A stretch of DNA of 64,000 nt from Bombella pollinis (GCF_026385485.1 NZ_JANIDX010000001.1:248001-312000), one strand, 5' to 3'; positions 44,516 to 53,198 are shown, counted from the stretch's first letter. Numbers and translations are program-made. Notes: generated from the letters alone by a model not told the origin.

Positions 44516-46573
44516 TCATCCTCCATGATCCAGCACTTTAACCCGATACATCCTTATCCCATTAACCGGTTTTTGTTTTGCCTTGTAATTAAGAATATGG
44601 AATTGATAGTCCAAACTATTTTGACCTGGCTCAATGGGAAGTTCTAAATAATAGATAGATTCATGTGATGGCACCACCCACTGCGCTACTACCTTACCTC
44701 TATAAAGAACATCTACAGGTAATTGATCCATTTTATTTGAAGAAAGATGCACCCACATTCTCACTAGAGTGGAAGACCTATCTAAAACCGGCACATGGAC
44801 AGTTGCATATTCCTCCGTAGTCACCACTCCATGCTTGGCCCACTCCCAACCATCAACCGAAATAAGGTTATTACCATTCAGCTCTATTTCTGGATAAAAA
44901 TCTTTCCACGACAACACCGAATCATAAGATATACTCAGAGGTTTCTTCCAATTTTCAACATTAATATCATATGGCAGATTCATTTTGTTCCCTGCATATA
45001 CAAAAAATGTAACCTGATGTTTTTGCTTTATGTAGAGTGGTGAACCAAACTGATTCAGAACAGCTTCTCTACATGATGGATATGGAGGACAGACTCTATC
45101 ATCACCTAGGTTAGTCAGAACAAAAACCCACTTCTGTGAAGACGGCACGTGATACCAATTTGGAGACGTCCAAATCGTCGGTAAGAATCCATGATAATCC
45201 ATCGTATAAAGAAGAGGACGCACAACTTTCTCATAATGACTTTTCCATGTGATAGTATGCGCTTCCAACCCCCAATAGTCTCCGTAAGCATACTGAATCT
45301 GTTCATTATTTAAAAATGAAATCACTTCATTCTCTACATCAAAGGATGATAAAAGAGCAGGCCCCTTCCAAACGCTTTTATTGCTCAAAATACTAGCTGA
45401 TAGAAATAAAAAACCCAAAGCATAAAACTTCTTACGGATACTCGGATCCATTGACTTCCACGGCAACAAGCATACACATATAATCAAAGCATAGTATATA
45501 TTGACAATGTATCTTGCCAGACGGATGTTATTAACACCTTTAAACACAACGGAGGCTGAAAAAATGCCTAAAATTGACAAAATAAACAACATAAAAGTAA
45601 ATAAATTCTCTCTTTCAGGAAAAAGATACTTTCTTTTTATCGACTTTATGAGTGTATAGATTATGAAAAAGAAAATTAAAAAGTTTACAACCATCGCTAT
45701 ATAATACAACAAAGCATTTCTTTTTTCTTCACTCAACAACACACCGTAAAAATTATTAAAATTAAGAAGCGGAATAAAGTTAAAATAATAAGACACAGAA
45801 GCTGAGGTAAAAATAATAGACTTCCACGAAAGATTAACACTTGTAAAACCTTTTTTGTATATTGCACTTATAGGGAACAATCCCAAACAATGCGTTTCAG
45901 AAAAAATAATTACAAAAAGTCCTATAAAAAACCATACTGTATAGAACAACCTTTTCCGACCAGATTCTAAAAAGAACATTATAAATGACGAAATGATTAT
46001 TGGAAGAACAAATACTGGCAACATCCACGGATCAGAAAAAGATGAAAGAGAGAAAACAACTCCAGAAAGAATAAGAAAAAAAATATTTTGTTTTCTAATC
46101 GAAAGCAAGCACAATAAAACTCCAAACAATCCCCAAAGCATCGAAGCATTGTGTGCTACTGAGTATAACAAGAACCCACCACGCCCTAACGCAATTTGTG
46201 GTGCAGCTAATATTAAAGCCCCACACCAAAGTCCTTGATTTAGACTAGAAAGCTTAAAAACCAAAAGTCCGGCAAAAAAAGCCGTAAGACAAAAAACAAC
46301 AGCACCCAACACAAGGAGAAGCGTTGATTGTTCACCAAAAAAATGAAATACAATTCCATACGGAATAATAATCGAAAAAAACCAATTATCTATTGGAAAA
46401 TGAAATGTTTTAAGGGCACTCCATCCCTCCGTTAGAAAGTATCTAATCATGACAGGAAAAACAGCTATATCGCTATCAACTTTCCAAAGAGAGAAGACCT
46501 CCCTATACGCAACAAATACTCCATAAATTATTAAAATAATAGGTAATATGCTACTTTTTTTTACCTTTTCCAT
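44516..46573 (-). CDS. Large polytopic membrane protein with C-terminal soluble domain
   Basis: 685 residues. The N-terminal 400 are strongly hydrophobic with about eleven helices. The first loop has K-V-D-S-D-I-A-V-F-P, a Asp-containing motif like those of GT-C transferases. The C-terminal about 280 residues are soluble and beta-rich, with Trp-rich motifs such as W-G-L-E-A-H-T-I-T-W and Y-R-G-K-V-V-A-Q-W-V-V-P, possibly a carbohydrate-binding module. I do not recognise an exact family. AAGGT precedes the ATG. It is divergent from the GtrB-like gene; the spacer is only about 150 bases to the preferred start of that gene. Confidence 0.6.
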   Translation of the reverse strand: MEKVKKSSILPIILIIYGVFVAYREVFSLWKVDSDIAVFPVMIRYFLTEGWSALKTFHFPIDNWFFSIIIPYGIVFHFFGEQSTLLLVLGAVVFCLTAFFAGLLVFKLSSLNQGLWCGALILAAPQIALGRGGFLLYSVAHNASMLWGLFGVLLCLLSIRKQNIFFLILSGVVFSLSSFSDPWMLPVFVLPIIISSFIMFFLESGRKRLFYTVWFFIGLFVIIFSETHCLGLFPISAIYKKGFTSVNLSWKSIIFTSASVSYYFNFIPLLNFNNFYGVLLSEEKRNALLYYIAMVVNFLIFFFIIYTLIKSIKRKYLFPERENLFTFMLFILSILGIFSASVVFKGVNNIRLARYIVNIYYALIICVCLLPWKSMDPSIRKKFYALGFLFLSASILSNKSVWKGPALLSSFDVENEVISFLNNEQIQYAYGDYWGLEAHTITWKSHYEKVVRPLLYTMDYHGFLPTIWTSPNWYHVPSSQKWVFVLTNLGDDRVCPPYPSCREAVLNQFGSPLYIKQKHQVTFFVYAGNKMNLPYDINVENWKKPLSISYDSVLSWKDFYPEIELNGNNLISVDGWEWAKHGVVTTEEYATVHVPVLDRSSTLVRMWVHLSSNKMDQLPVDVLYRGKVVAQWVVPSHESIYYLELPIEPGQNSLDYQFHILNYKAKQKPVNGIRMYRVKVLDHGG

Positions 46574-46719
46574 AACTCATTACCTTATTCTTAGAGAGAG
46601 CGAGGCTTTTGTAATACATTTTAATCTCTGTGTCTATAAGATACATATTTCTCTTGAAAAAAGATGATCCCCTTTCTAAAAGCAACCAAGAGCGTTCCTC
46701 TCTGGAGTATGATACCCAA

Positions 46720-47649
46720 ATGATTTCTCGCGTCATTTCAGTAATAATCCCATGCCACAATGAGGAAAAAAATATTATTAAGTCTTTACACGCCCTAAAC
46801 AACATCCTTGACAATATTCCCCATATCACATGGAAAGTTCTTTTAATTGATGATGGAAGCTCAGACAAAACTGTTGAAATTGCTACCAGTTTACAAGAAC
46901 AAGATAATCGACTTAAAATCATTGAGTTCTCCAGAAATTTTGGTAAAGAAGCTGCTATGACCGCCGGCCTTGATGAAGCCACAGGAGACGCTGCTATCAT
47001 TATTGACGCAGACTTACAGGACGACCCCTCTCTTATCCCTCAAATGGTGAAAAAATGGGAGGAGGGCACGGAGGTCGTTTTAGCAAAACGTTCCGACCGG
47101 ACGACAGACCATGTCCTCAAACGTTTCACCGCAAGCTTATTCTACCGGACTCATAATGCGCTTTCTCCTTTAAAAATACCAGAAAATGTTGGAGACTTTC
47201 GCCTTATAGATCGTTGCGTCATTGATGCGCTAAAACTATTGCCAGAACGCCAACGCTTTATGAAAGGACTTTTTGCCTATGTTGGCTTCAAAACAGAAAC
47301 TCTCACATATAAAAGGCAAGCTCGAGAAACGGGAGAGAGCAAATTTACTCCGCTTTCCTTATGGAACCTTGCATTAGAAGGCTTCACCAGCTTCTCTACC
47401 ATTCCACTCCGAATATGGACCTATCTCGGCACTATAGGTGCTATTTTATCTATCATTTATGGTTTTTTTGTTGTTTTCCATAAATTACTTTATGGAAATG
47501 GAACACAAGGGTATACATCCATCTTTTTTGCTATTCTCTTCTTTGGAAGCATTCAAATGATAACTGTCGGGATACTCGGAGAATATATTGGTAGAATTTA
47601 CATGGAAACTAAACAACGCCCTGTATATATCATCCGTAAACGCCATTAG
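46720..47649 (+). CDS. gtrB: GtrB-like bactoprenol glucosyltransferase
   Basis: A family 2 transferase that moves glucose from UDP-glucose to undecaprenyl phosphate. V-I-I-P-C-H-N-E-E-K-N, L-I-D-D-G-S-S-D-K-T, F-S-R-N-F-G-K-E-A-A-M-T-A-G-L-D and I-D-A-D-L-Q-D-D-P are all GtrB hallmarks. Two C-terminal membrane helices (around 225-300) are also as in GtrB. The ATG at 46720 gives the normal 309 residues and begins just before the fold; the frame is open from GTG 46630 but lacks a ribosome site. The GtrII-like copy 2 follows 101 bases later, the classical donor/transferase pairing. No GtrA flippase gene was found. Confidence 0.85.
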   Translation: MISRVISVIIPCHNEEKNIIKSLHALNNILDNIPHITWKVLLIDDGSSDKTVEIATSLQEQDNRLKIIEFSRNFGKEAAMTAGLDEATGDAAIIIDADLQDDPSLIPQMVKKWEEGTEVVLAKRSDRTTDHVLKRFTASLFYRTHNALSPLKIPENVGDFRLIDRCVIDALKLLPERQRFMKGLFAYVGFKTETLTYKRQARETGESKFTPLSLWNLALEGFTSFSTIPLRIWTYLGTIGAILSIIYGFFVVFHKLLYGNGTQGYTSIFFAILFFGSIQMITVGILGEYIGRIYMETKQRPVYIIRKRH

Positions 47650-47690
47650 GTTTATACTACACCACCAAACCATAAGGAATAACTATTGTC

Positions 47691-47719
47691 TTGACGGTAA
47701 TTTTCTAAGCAGCTAGATT
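47691..47719 (+). promoter_or_regulatory. Sigma70-type promoter before second GtrII-like gene
   Basis: TTGACG (47691-47696) and TAGATT (47714-47719) are separated by exactly 17 bases. They lie 32 bases upstream of the ATG at 47751, in the gap after the gtrB-like gene. The second copy can therefore be transcribed on its own. Confidence 0.55.
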
Positions 47720-47750
47720 AGCTTTTCATATTTAAACAAGGATAGCAACC

Positions 47751-49349
47751 ATGTTTTCTTCCCTCCAAGATAATAAAATATTTATTCAGAGATTTTTAAC
47801 GTTTTTTGTGATTTTTTTTATTTTTGTATACTCTATTCTGCATGGAAATATTTTTTACTTTGACGATATACCCCGAGAAATCAGGCACAAAATCTATTTC
47901 ATCCATGATGGTAGAGTACTATCTGAATTATTATATATCCTCCTCGATGCCTCTCATTCTATTTATGATATATCTCCCTTAACGCAACTATTGTCTATAT
48001 TAATACTATCTTTTAGTTTAACTATCCTCTCCGCAAAATGGAAAATGAACACTATATCAGCAATTTTATCCCTTTCTTTTATTGTATGCTCACCATATTT
48101 TTTGCAGAACTTATCCTATCGATTTGATAGTCTTACTATGGGGTCTGCACTATCATGTGCTATACTGAGTATAGCCGTTAAAGATGAGAATTGGTCAGCT
48201 AAAACGACCCTTTATAAAATATTCTGGAGCTTATGCGCACTTAATTTCTATCAATCTTCTGCCAATGTTATTTTGAGTCTTATTGCCTTTTCCTCTCTTA
48301 TAAAATTATATAACTCATCACCTAGAATAACTTTTTCATATTTCAATCGTAATATGATATTTATTATTTCTTCTTTACTGATTTATAAAATTGAATCAAA
48401 GATAATTCACTTGCACATATATGCTCAGGAGCATGCACGTACGATATTTAAACCTCTTTATATAATAAAAAACCTTTTCCATTTATCTGAAAATGCACTT
48501 TCTGAATTTGGCATAAAAGGAGGACATCTTGAAGAAATTCTCGGTGTAATATTGACCATTAGTTTTATAAGAATGTTGCATATTTTTTATAAAAACCGTG
48601 GCACAAACTCTGTGATGATGGCGTTTGGTTTTTTGGTATTCGCCTTTTTCTCTTTGACAGGCCCCCTTATTCTTCTATATCACCCCGTATATAGTATGCG
48701 CACTTTAATGGCTAATGGGGTTTTATTATCTATCGCTATTTTCTTCAATATAGGTCCACAACCAACCTTATACAAAAATAAAATATCTATAGCTATTGCA
48801 ACTTATACTCTTTTTATCCCCTTTATATTCTCCTATCTATGGGGGAATGCTCTACATGATATTCAAGAGATGAATATGGACATAGCTTCAAAAATTGTTG
48901 AGGATGTATATTCTATTTCTGACGGTCGGCCTGTTATTATACGCAATCTAACGCACCATCAACCACCATTAGGATATAAGACACCACACGATATAGATTA
49001 CTCATTCAACTCAATGATTCATTTTCAGGACTCTACTGGCATAATTGATACACCTGTTCCACCTATCGCAAAATCTATTCTACACCACCGACGTGCCATT
49101 GCCGAAAGAGATTTCTTGTTTAGAGAGTGGGATTTTTCATATTTCTTAATGAAGATGAAAGGACTACAAGATAATGCTGCATTTATACCAGAACTACTTG
49201 AAAATAGTGAATTTTCTAAACAAGAAGCCTTAAATATACGTGCCTCTTGCTCTTATGATGCAATTATTAAAAGGCGTTTTTATAATCTATATAAACGCGA
49301 TAACCATATTGTGGTGGACTTTCACCGTGAATGTCCACACCAACCATGA
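47751..49349 (+). CDS. GtrII/GtrC-type membrane glucosyltransferase, copy 2
   Basis: A 532-residue polytopic membrane protein, paralogue of 40414-41976. Matching segments in order are S-I-L-H-G-N-I-F-Y-F-D-D, D-G-R-V-L-S-E-L-L, Y-D-I-S-P-L-T-Q-L-L, L-S-Y-R-F-D-S-L-T and a tail ending F-Y-N-L-Y-K-R-D-N-H-I-V-V-D-F. The first-loop acidic pair (F-D-D) is kept. Overall divergence is high, so the copies probably modify different positions or sugars. The start has AAGGA 8 bases before the ATG and a good promoter at 47691-47719. The gtrB-like gene is directly upstream. Confidence 0.75.
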   Translation: MFSSLQDNKIFIQRFLTFFVIFFIFVYSILHGNIFYFDDIPREIRHKIYFIHDGRVLSELLYILLDASHSIYDISPLTQLLSILILSFSLTILSAKWKMNTISAILSLSFIVCSPYFLQNLSYRFDSLTMGSALSCAILSIAVKDENWSAKTTLYKIFWSLCALNFYQSSANVILSLIAFSSLIKLYNSSPRITFSYFNRNMIFIISSLLIYKIESKIIHLHIYAQEHARTIFKPLYIIKNLFHLSENALSEFGIKGGHLEEILGVILTISFIRMLHIFYKNRGTNSVMMAFGFLVFAFFSLTGPLILLYHPVYSMRTLMANGVLLSIAIFFNIGPQPTLYKNKISIAIATYTLFIPFIFSYLWGNALHDIQEMNMDIASKIVEDVYSISDGRPVIIRNLTHHQPPLGYKTPHDIDYSFNSMIHFQDSTGIIDTPVPPIAKSILHHRRAIAERDFLFREWDFSYFLMKMKGLQDNAAFIPELLENSEFSKQEALNIRASCSYDAIIKRRFYNLYKRDNHIVVDFHRECPHQP

Positions 49350-49351
49350 GA

Positions 49352-49378
49352 CAGGGGGCGGAGCTATATCCGCCCCTG
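49352..49378. terminator. Hairpin between GtrII copy 2 and ribH
   Basis: CAGGGGGCGGA (49352-49362) pairs with TCCGCCCCTG (49369-49378) with one bulged G. It sits between two convergent stop codons. A clear U run is missing on both strands, so termination may need Rho or may be incomplete. Confidence 0.5.
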
Positions 49379-49385
49379 CATCTCC

Positions 49386-49859
49386 TTACTTCCTCAGAAA
49401 GGCAACAGTTTCTACACAGGCAGCGGCGGCTTCGCGGCCTTTATTATGCTCATCGCTGCGGGAGCGTGTAACGGCTTGGTCCTCTGTATAGGTTGTTAGG
49501 ATACCAAAAGAGACCGGTACATTCGTCTCCAGCTGCGCTTGCATAATGCCGATGGTCGCCCCTAGAGAAATGAACTCAAAATGAGCCGTATCTCCCTTAA
49601 TGACACAACCAAGGCAGATAACGCCCTCATAAATGCCTTTGCGGGCAAGATGTTGGGCCATAATAGGTAGCTCAAACGCACCGGGAGCCTCGTATATATC
49701 AACGCTCTCATCAATGCCACGTTCTTTCAACCACTCTAACGCGCCATTGCGCAACCCACCAGTAACATCAGGATTAAAACGACTTACCAAAAGAGCAAGC
49801 TTCGGGGCTGGGGTAAGCTGCAAATTGGCAGGGGCTGTAGCAATATGTTTGCTCATCAA
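49386..49859 (-). CDS. ribH: 6,7-dimethyl-8-ribityllumazine synthase
   Basis: Condenses 3,4-dihydroxy-2-butanone phosphate with the pyrimidine to give lumazine, the riboflavin precursor. 157 residues; V-S-R-F-N-P-D-V near the N terminus, G-A-F-E-L-P-I-M-A, G-C-V-I-K-G-D-T-A-H-F-E and the R-S-D-E-H-N-K-G-R-E-A-A motif are typical. It is the last gene of the ribD-ribE-ribBA-ribH operon, starting 8 bases after ribBA. Confidence 0.95.
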   Translation of the reverse strand: MMSKHIATAPANLQLTPAPKLALLVSRFNPDVTGGLRNGALEWLKERGIDESVDIYEAPGAFELPIMAQHLARKGIYEGVICLGCVIKGDTAHFEFISLGATIGIMQAQLETNVPVSFGILTTYTEDQAVTRSRSDEHNKGREAAAACVETVAFLRK

Positions 49860-49867
49860 ACAATCTC

Positions 49868-51127
49868 CTATAGAGCGTGACCCATACGGGTCCGTTTTGT
49901 CTCAAGATAATGGCGATTAAACGGGTTTGCCGGGATGACGAGGCGTTCTACCCCTTCTACAACCAAGCCAGCCTCTTTTAAGCCGCGCTCTTTCTCCGGG
50001 TTATTGGTCAAAAGCCGCAAACGCGTCACCCCTAATGCGGCCAACATTTGGGCGGCCATGTCCCACCGCCGTGCATCCGCAGGGAGGCCAAGGGCTTCAT
50101 TCGCCGCAATAGTGTCCATCCCTTGCTCCTGCAACTCATAAGCGCGGATTTTGTTCACAAGACCAATACCGCGCCCTTCATGCCCGCGCATATACAGTAA
50201 AATACCCGCTTCAGCGACAGAAATACGCTTGAGGGCTTCTTGCAACTGCTGGCCACAATCGCACCGCAGCGAACCTAACGCATCCCCCGTTACACATTCG
50301 GAATGTAAACGCACTAGAGGGGTATGTTGCGTTACATCCCCTTTGACGAGAGCGAGATGCTCCACCCCATCAGCACCACGAAATGCATGAGCGCGCATCC
50401 CCTCCCCACCGCACCAAGTCGGTAAATCTGCAACAGCGCAATCAACCGCTTCAGGAGGGAGCTGCTCTACTGAGCCAATCTCTCCAACATCGGCACGACC
50501 ATGGGCCGCAATCCAACGGCGCATCTCGGCAATGGAGACTAACGGCAAGCCATGGCGGTGCGCGTAAAGCCGTAGCTCTGGCAGGCGCATCATCGTGCCA
50601 TCCTCAGCCATAATCTCGCAAATCACCCCAGCAGGACGCAGCCCCGCCAAGCGCATGAGGTCCACAGCCCCCTCTGTATGGCCTTCCCGCGCCATCACAC
50701 CGTCTGGGTTCGCCCGTAAAGGGAACATATGGCCCGGTGAGATAATATCCTCTGGCCCTGCATCTGGGGCAGAAGCAACCTGAATCGTATGGGCACGCTC
50801 AGCAGCGGAAATGCCAGTGGTCACACCATGTGCCGCCTCAATCGACACCGTAAAAGCCGTGCCGCGTGGGTCACGATTTTCTGCCACCATTGGGGGGAGG
50901 CCCAACCGCTCAATCTGCTCTGCCTCTAAGGAGAGGCAAATCAACCCACAAGCCTGCCGCGCCATAAAGGTAATGGCCTCTGCTGTGGCAAATTGTGCCG
51001 GAAGAATCAAATCGCCCTCATTCTCCCGGTCTTCATCATCCACCATCACGACCATGCGGCCTTCCCGCACCGCCTGAATCGCCGCCCTTAATGTAGGGGA
51101 CATCTCTGCAAGCTCTGCGCGTGTCAC
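49868..51127 (-). CDS. ribBA: Bifunctional DHBP synthase / GTP cyclohydrolase II
   Basis: A 419-residue fusion. The N-terminal half is RibB (dihydroxybutanone phosphate synthase) with V-D-D-E-D-R-E-N-E-G-D-L and G-H-T-E-G-A-V-D-L. The C-terminal half is RibA (GTP cyclohydrolase II), with zinc cysteines in S-E-C-V-T-G-D-A-L-G-S-L-R-C-D-C-G, then R-G-H-E-G-R-G-I-G-L and T-N-N-P-E-K near the end. Both halves keep their catalytic motifs, so both activities are expected. It overlaps ribE by four bases (51124-51127). Confidence 0.95.
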   Translation of the reverse strand: MTRAELAEMSPTLRAAIQAVREGRMVVMVDDEDRENEGDLILPAQFATAEAITFMARQACGLICLSLEAEQIERLGLPPMVAENRDPRGTAFTVSIEAAHGVTTGISAAERAHTIQVASAPDAGPEDIISPGHMFPLRANPDGVMAREGHTEGAVDLMRLAGLRPAGVICEIMAEDGTMMRLPELRLYAHRHGLPLVSIAEMRRWIAAHGRADVGEIGSVEQLPPEAVDCAVADLPTWCGGEGMRAHAFRGADGVEHLALVKGDVTQHTPLVRLHSECVTGDALGSLRCDCGQQLQEALKRISVAEAGILLYMRGHEGRGIGLVNKIRAYELQEQGMDTIAANEALGLPADARRWDMAAQMLAALGVTRLRLLTNNPEKERGLKEAGLVVEGVERLVIPANPFNRHYLETKRTRMGHAL

Positions 51128-51774
51128 GGCTGGCTCCCTTTATAAAGTAAGGCTTCCTCTGGGCTATGACGAAGGAGTGTCTCAATATATTTCGCCATCA
51201 TATCGACCTCCAGATTCACGCGTGCGCCGTTTTTGAGTGTCGAGAGGTCGGTATGAGTCCATGTATGAGGGATAATCATCAGGCCGATTTCGAAGCCCTG
51301 TTGCCCATCATGCTGAATCGCCTCGTAAATCTCATTCACTGTCAGGCTAATCCCATTGATGGTAATGGAGCCTTTCTCAATGACATAACGGCGTAACGCC
51401 GCTGGCATAAAGATGCGTAAATGATGCGAGTCCCCCGCTGCTTCCTTATGGGTTAGAACCCCCACCCCATCAACATGGCCTTGCACAATATGGCCGGAGA
51501 GGCGGGTATGTAAGCTCACCGCACGCTCTAGATTCACACGGGCCCCAGCGGTTAACGCACCAAGAGAGGTACGGGCTAATGTCTCCCCACTTAAATGGAA
51601 GTCCGCCACACCCTCCGGCGTAAAATGGGTAACGGTTAAACACACACCATTGGTTGCGATGCTTTCCCCTTCGGTAAGGTCCGTAAAATGCGTAGCGATG
51701 CGCATATCCATCGCTTTATCCCGCAAAGAGACGGACTGCACCTCACCTACATGCTCAATAATGCCAGAAAACAT
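51124..51774 (-). CDS. ribE: Riboflavin synthase alpha chain
   Basis: Final step: dismutation of two lumazines into riboflavin. 216 residues made of two similar lumazine-binding barrels, each with a G-x-V-x2-V or G-H-I-V-Q-G-H-V-D-G-V-G pattern. The start M-F-S-G-I-I-E-H-V-G is the family signature. It begins 3 bases after the ribD stop and its end overlaps ribBA, so translation is coupled across the operon. Confidence 0.95.
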   Translation of the reverse strand: MFSGIIEHVGEVQSVSLRDKAMDMRIATHFTDLTEGESIATNGVCLTVTHFTPEGVADFHLSGETLARTSLGALTAGARVNLERAVSLHTRLSGHIVQGHVDGVGVLTHKEAAGDSHHLRIFMPAALRRYVIEKGSITINGISLTVNEIYEAIQHDGQQGFEIGLMIIPHTWTHTDLSTLKNGARVNLEVDMMAKYIETLLRHSPEEALLYKGSQP

Positions 51775-51777
51775 CTT

Positions 51778-52836
51778 TCATCCCCCATAGATACGCAGCA
51801 GTTGGATTGGGCTTATCGCCCCATCCTCCCCGTGCCGTAGCGTCATAGTGTAATGATCTGCTTCACCACCGCCCCGATGATGAATGGTCAGCCAATCATC
51901 CCATAAACCAGCGGCCTTCACACTCTCCAACAAAGTAGGGCCAGCCTCTATCAAGGCCCAATTCACCCCCATCTCGCCCAATAGAGCGGGCATGGCTGAA
52001 AGGTCGCGGCATTGTTCCACATGAAACCCCTCCGCCTCTCGCGCATAAACCCACGCACGAGGAAGGCGGTTGTGCCTATCCAACACAATCAAAGGCCGAG
52101 AAGCGCGCGCTTTATGGTCTGCGACATGCCGCACGGTAAAAGAGGGCGTATCGGCTAAGACTGTCCCCACCCCTGTTACAAGTGCATCACAGGCACGACG
52201 GAGCTGATGCGCCAACCGCAACGATGCCGGGGAGGTAAAGGTTTTCTGCCCTTTGGGAGGAATCATACTCCCTTGTTCATCCAACGCTTGCTTCACACTC
52301 AACCACGGGCGGCCTTGTGTTACGCGCTGGGTAAATGGCGCATTTAATGCCTGACATTCCCGCGCAAAGGTGGCTAAAGCAGGTTCCTCTGCTACAAACC
52401 GCACCTCTTTGGGTGCAGGCCCAGCCGCTAAATGAGCCGCCCCACCTGCCGCCATTGGGTTAGGATCGCGTGTGCCAATCCAAATGGTTTGCACAGGGCT
52501 TTGCTTTAATGCCTCGCTACAAGGCGGGGTACGCCCATGATGATTACAGGGCTCCAGCGTTACAAGGGCAATGCGGGCTTGCTCCAGCACCCCACGCATA
52601 CGCGCTTGCTCTAGTGCCATAATCTCTGCATGAGCTTGGCCTGCTGCGGGATGCGCCCCAACCGCGAGGAGCCGCCCCTCACCATCCAGCAGCGCACAAC
52701 CAACGGATGGATTAGGAGCTGTTGCTCCCATCGTCTGCACGGCTTCCTTAATAGCCTGCTGAAACCCAGCCCGTACCGCCGTTAGGGACGGGGAGGTCTC
52801 ACCTATCTGCTGTGCCTTATCCGACACAATAGTCAT
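51778..52836 (-). CDS. ribD: Riboflavin deaminase/reductase
   Basis: A bifunctional enzyme of about 352 residues. The N-terminal cytidine-deaminase-like domain has H-A-E-I-M-A-L and E-P-C-N-H-H-G-R-T-P-P-C, giving the zinc His and two Cys. The C-terminal reductase domain includes R-P-W-L-S-V-K-Q-A-L-D and a final G-P-T-L-L-E-S-V segment. The second ATG (52836) sits 6 bases after GGGGA; the first ATG (52839) is closer. It is the first operon gene, controlled by the FMN riboswitch and possibly by a small hairpin at 52842-52862. Confidence 0.93.
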   Translation of the reverse strand: MTIVSDKAQQIGETSPSLTAVRAGFQQAIKEAVQTMGATAPNPSVGCALLDGEGRLLAVGAHPAAGQAHAEIMALEQARMRGVLEQARIALVTLEPCNHHGRTPPCSEALKQSPVQTIWIGTRDPNPMAAGGAAHLAAGPAPKEVRFVAEEPALATFARECQALNAPFTQRVTQGRPWLSVKQALDEQGSMIPPKGQKTFTSPASLRLAHQLRRACDALVTGVGTVLADTPSFTVRHVADHKARASRPLIVLDRHNRLPRAWVYAREAEGFHVEQCRDLSAMPALLGEMGVNWALIEAGPTLLESVKAAGLWDDWLTIHHRGGGEADHYTMTLRHGEDGAISPIQLLRIYGG

Positions 52837-52841
52837 CATCA

Positions 52842-52862
52842 GTCCCCAATCATCTCAGGGAC
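52842..52862 (-). promoter_or_regulatory. Small hairpin covering the ribD Shine-Dalgarno
   Basis: On the minus strand GUCCC (from 52862-52858) can pair with GGGAC (from 52846-52842) around an 11-base loop. The 3' arm contains the GGGGA ribosome site of ribD. It may be the expression platform controlled by the FMN aptamer. The pairing is short, so this is tentative. Confidence 0.35.
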
Positions 52863-52934
52863 GTTCGCGGCGACGTCACGCCTTCTCCCCCCGCCATGAT
52901 GGGCATAACACCATAGCAGAAGCAGAAAAACGCA

Positions 52935-53080
52935 TTCTCTCTCATCCGGACTATCACCGTCGGCCCCGGAATCACACCGAGTCTGCTTGTCTCCTACCCC
53001 GAAGGGTAGGACGCTCGCGGGCTGAGGTAGCCTAGGGCCACCAACACCGCCGGTAGGGAATTACACCCTGCCCCGAGAAC
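52935..53080 (-). ncRNA. FMN riboswitch (RFN element)
   Basis: The minus strand carries the conserved RFN blocks in order: GTTCTCGGGGCAGGGTG, TCCCTACCGGCGGT, AGCCCGCGAGC, a stable TCCTACCCTTCGGGGTAGGA stem, and the 3' blocks GATTCCGGGGCCGACGGTG and ATAGTCCGGATGAGAGAG. It is 99 bases upstream of ribD. The 359-base region without a gene (52840-53198) is made up of this aptamer, the ribD leader and, at 53121-53155, the terminator of the next gene. FMN binding should lower riboflavin gene expression. Confidence 0.97.
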
Positions 53081-53120
53081 GTCTGTCTCTATTATCGCCC
53101 TCTATATGGAGGGGTTATAC

Positions 53121-53155
53121 CAAAAGAACAAGGGGCCGCCCTAAGAGCGACCCCC
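53121..53155 (-). terminator. Terminator after helical-repeat protein gene
   Basis: On the minus strand GGGGTCGC (53154-53147) pairs with GCGGCCCC (53139-53132) with one G-U pair, followed by TTGTTCTTTT. It ends the transcript of the gene at 53199-53723 and separates it from the riboswitch-controlled rib operon. Confidence 0.75.
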
Positions 53156-53198
53156 TGCTATCAGCCTGATAAGACTAACCTTTATACAAGGGTGTCGA

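Larger units (their letters stand above)
37293..49349. other. AT-rich glycosyltransferase island
   Basis: From about 37.3 to 49.35 kb the DNA is visibly richer in A and T than both flanks, with many AT-only runs and AT-ending codons. It holds eight genes in mixed orientation, all apparently for lipid-linked sugar transfer or surface polysaccharide decoration. The borders are galE (left) and ribH (right). No transposase, integrase or flanking repeats were seen, so acquisition by homologous exchange between conserved flanks is the simplest inference. Confidence 0.75.

Noticed and set aside
46630..46719. N-terminal extension of the GtrB-like protein from GTG 46630
   Set aside because: There is no ribosome site at 46630 and the extra 30 residues are charged and unlike the family; the ATG at 46720 fits the usual GtrB start.
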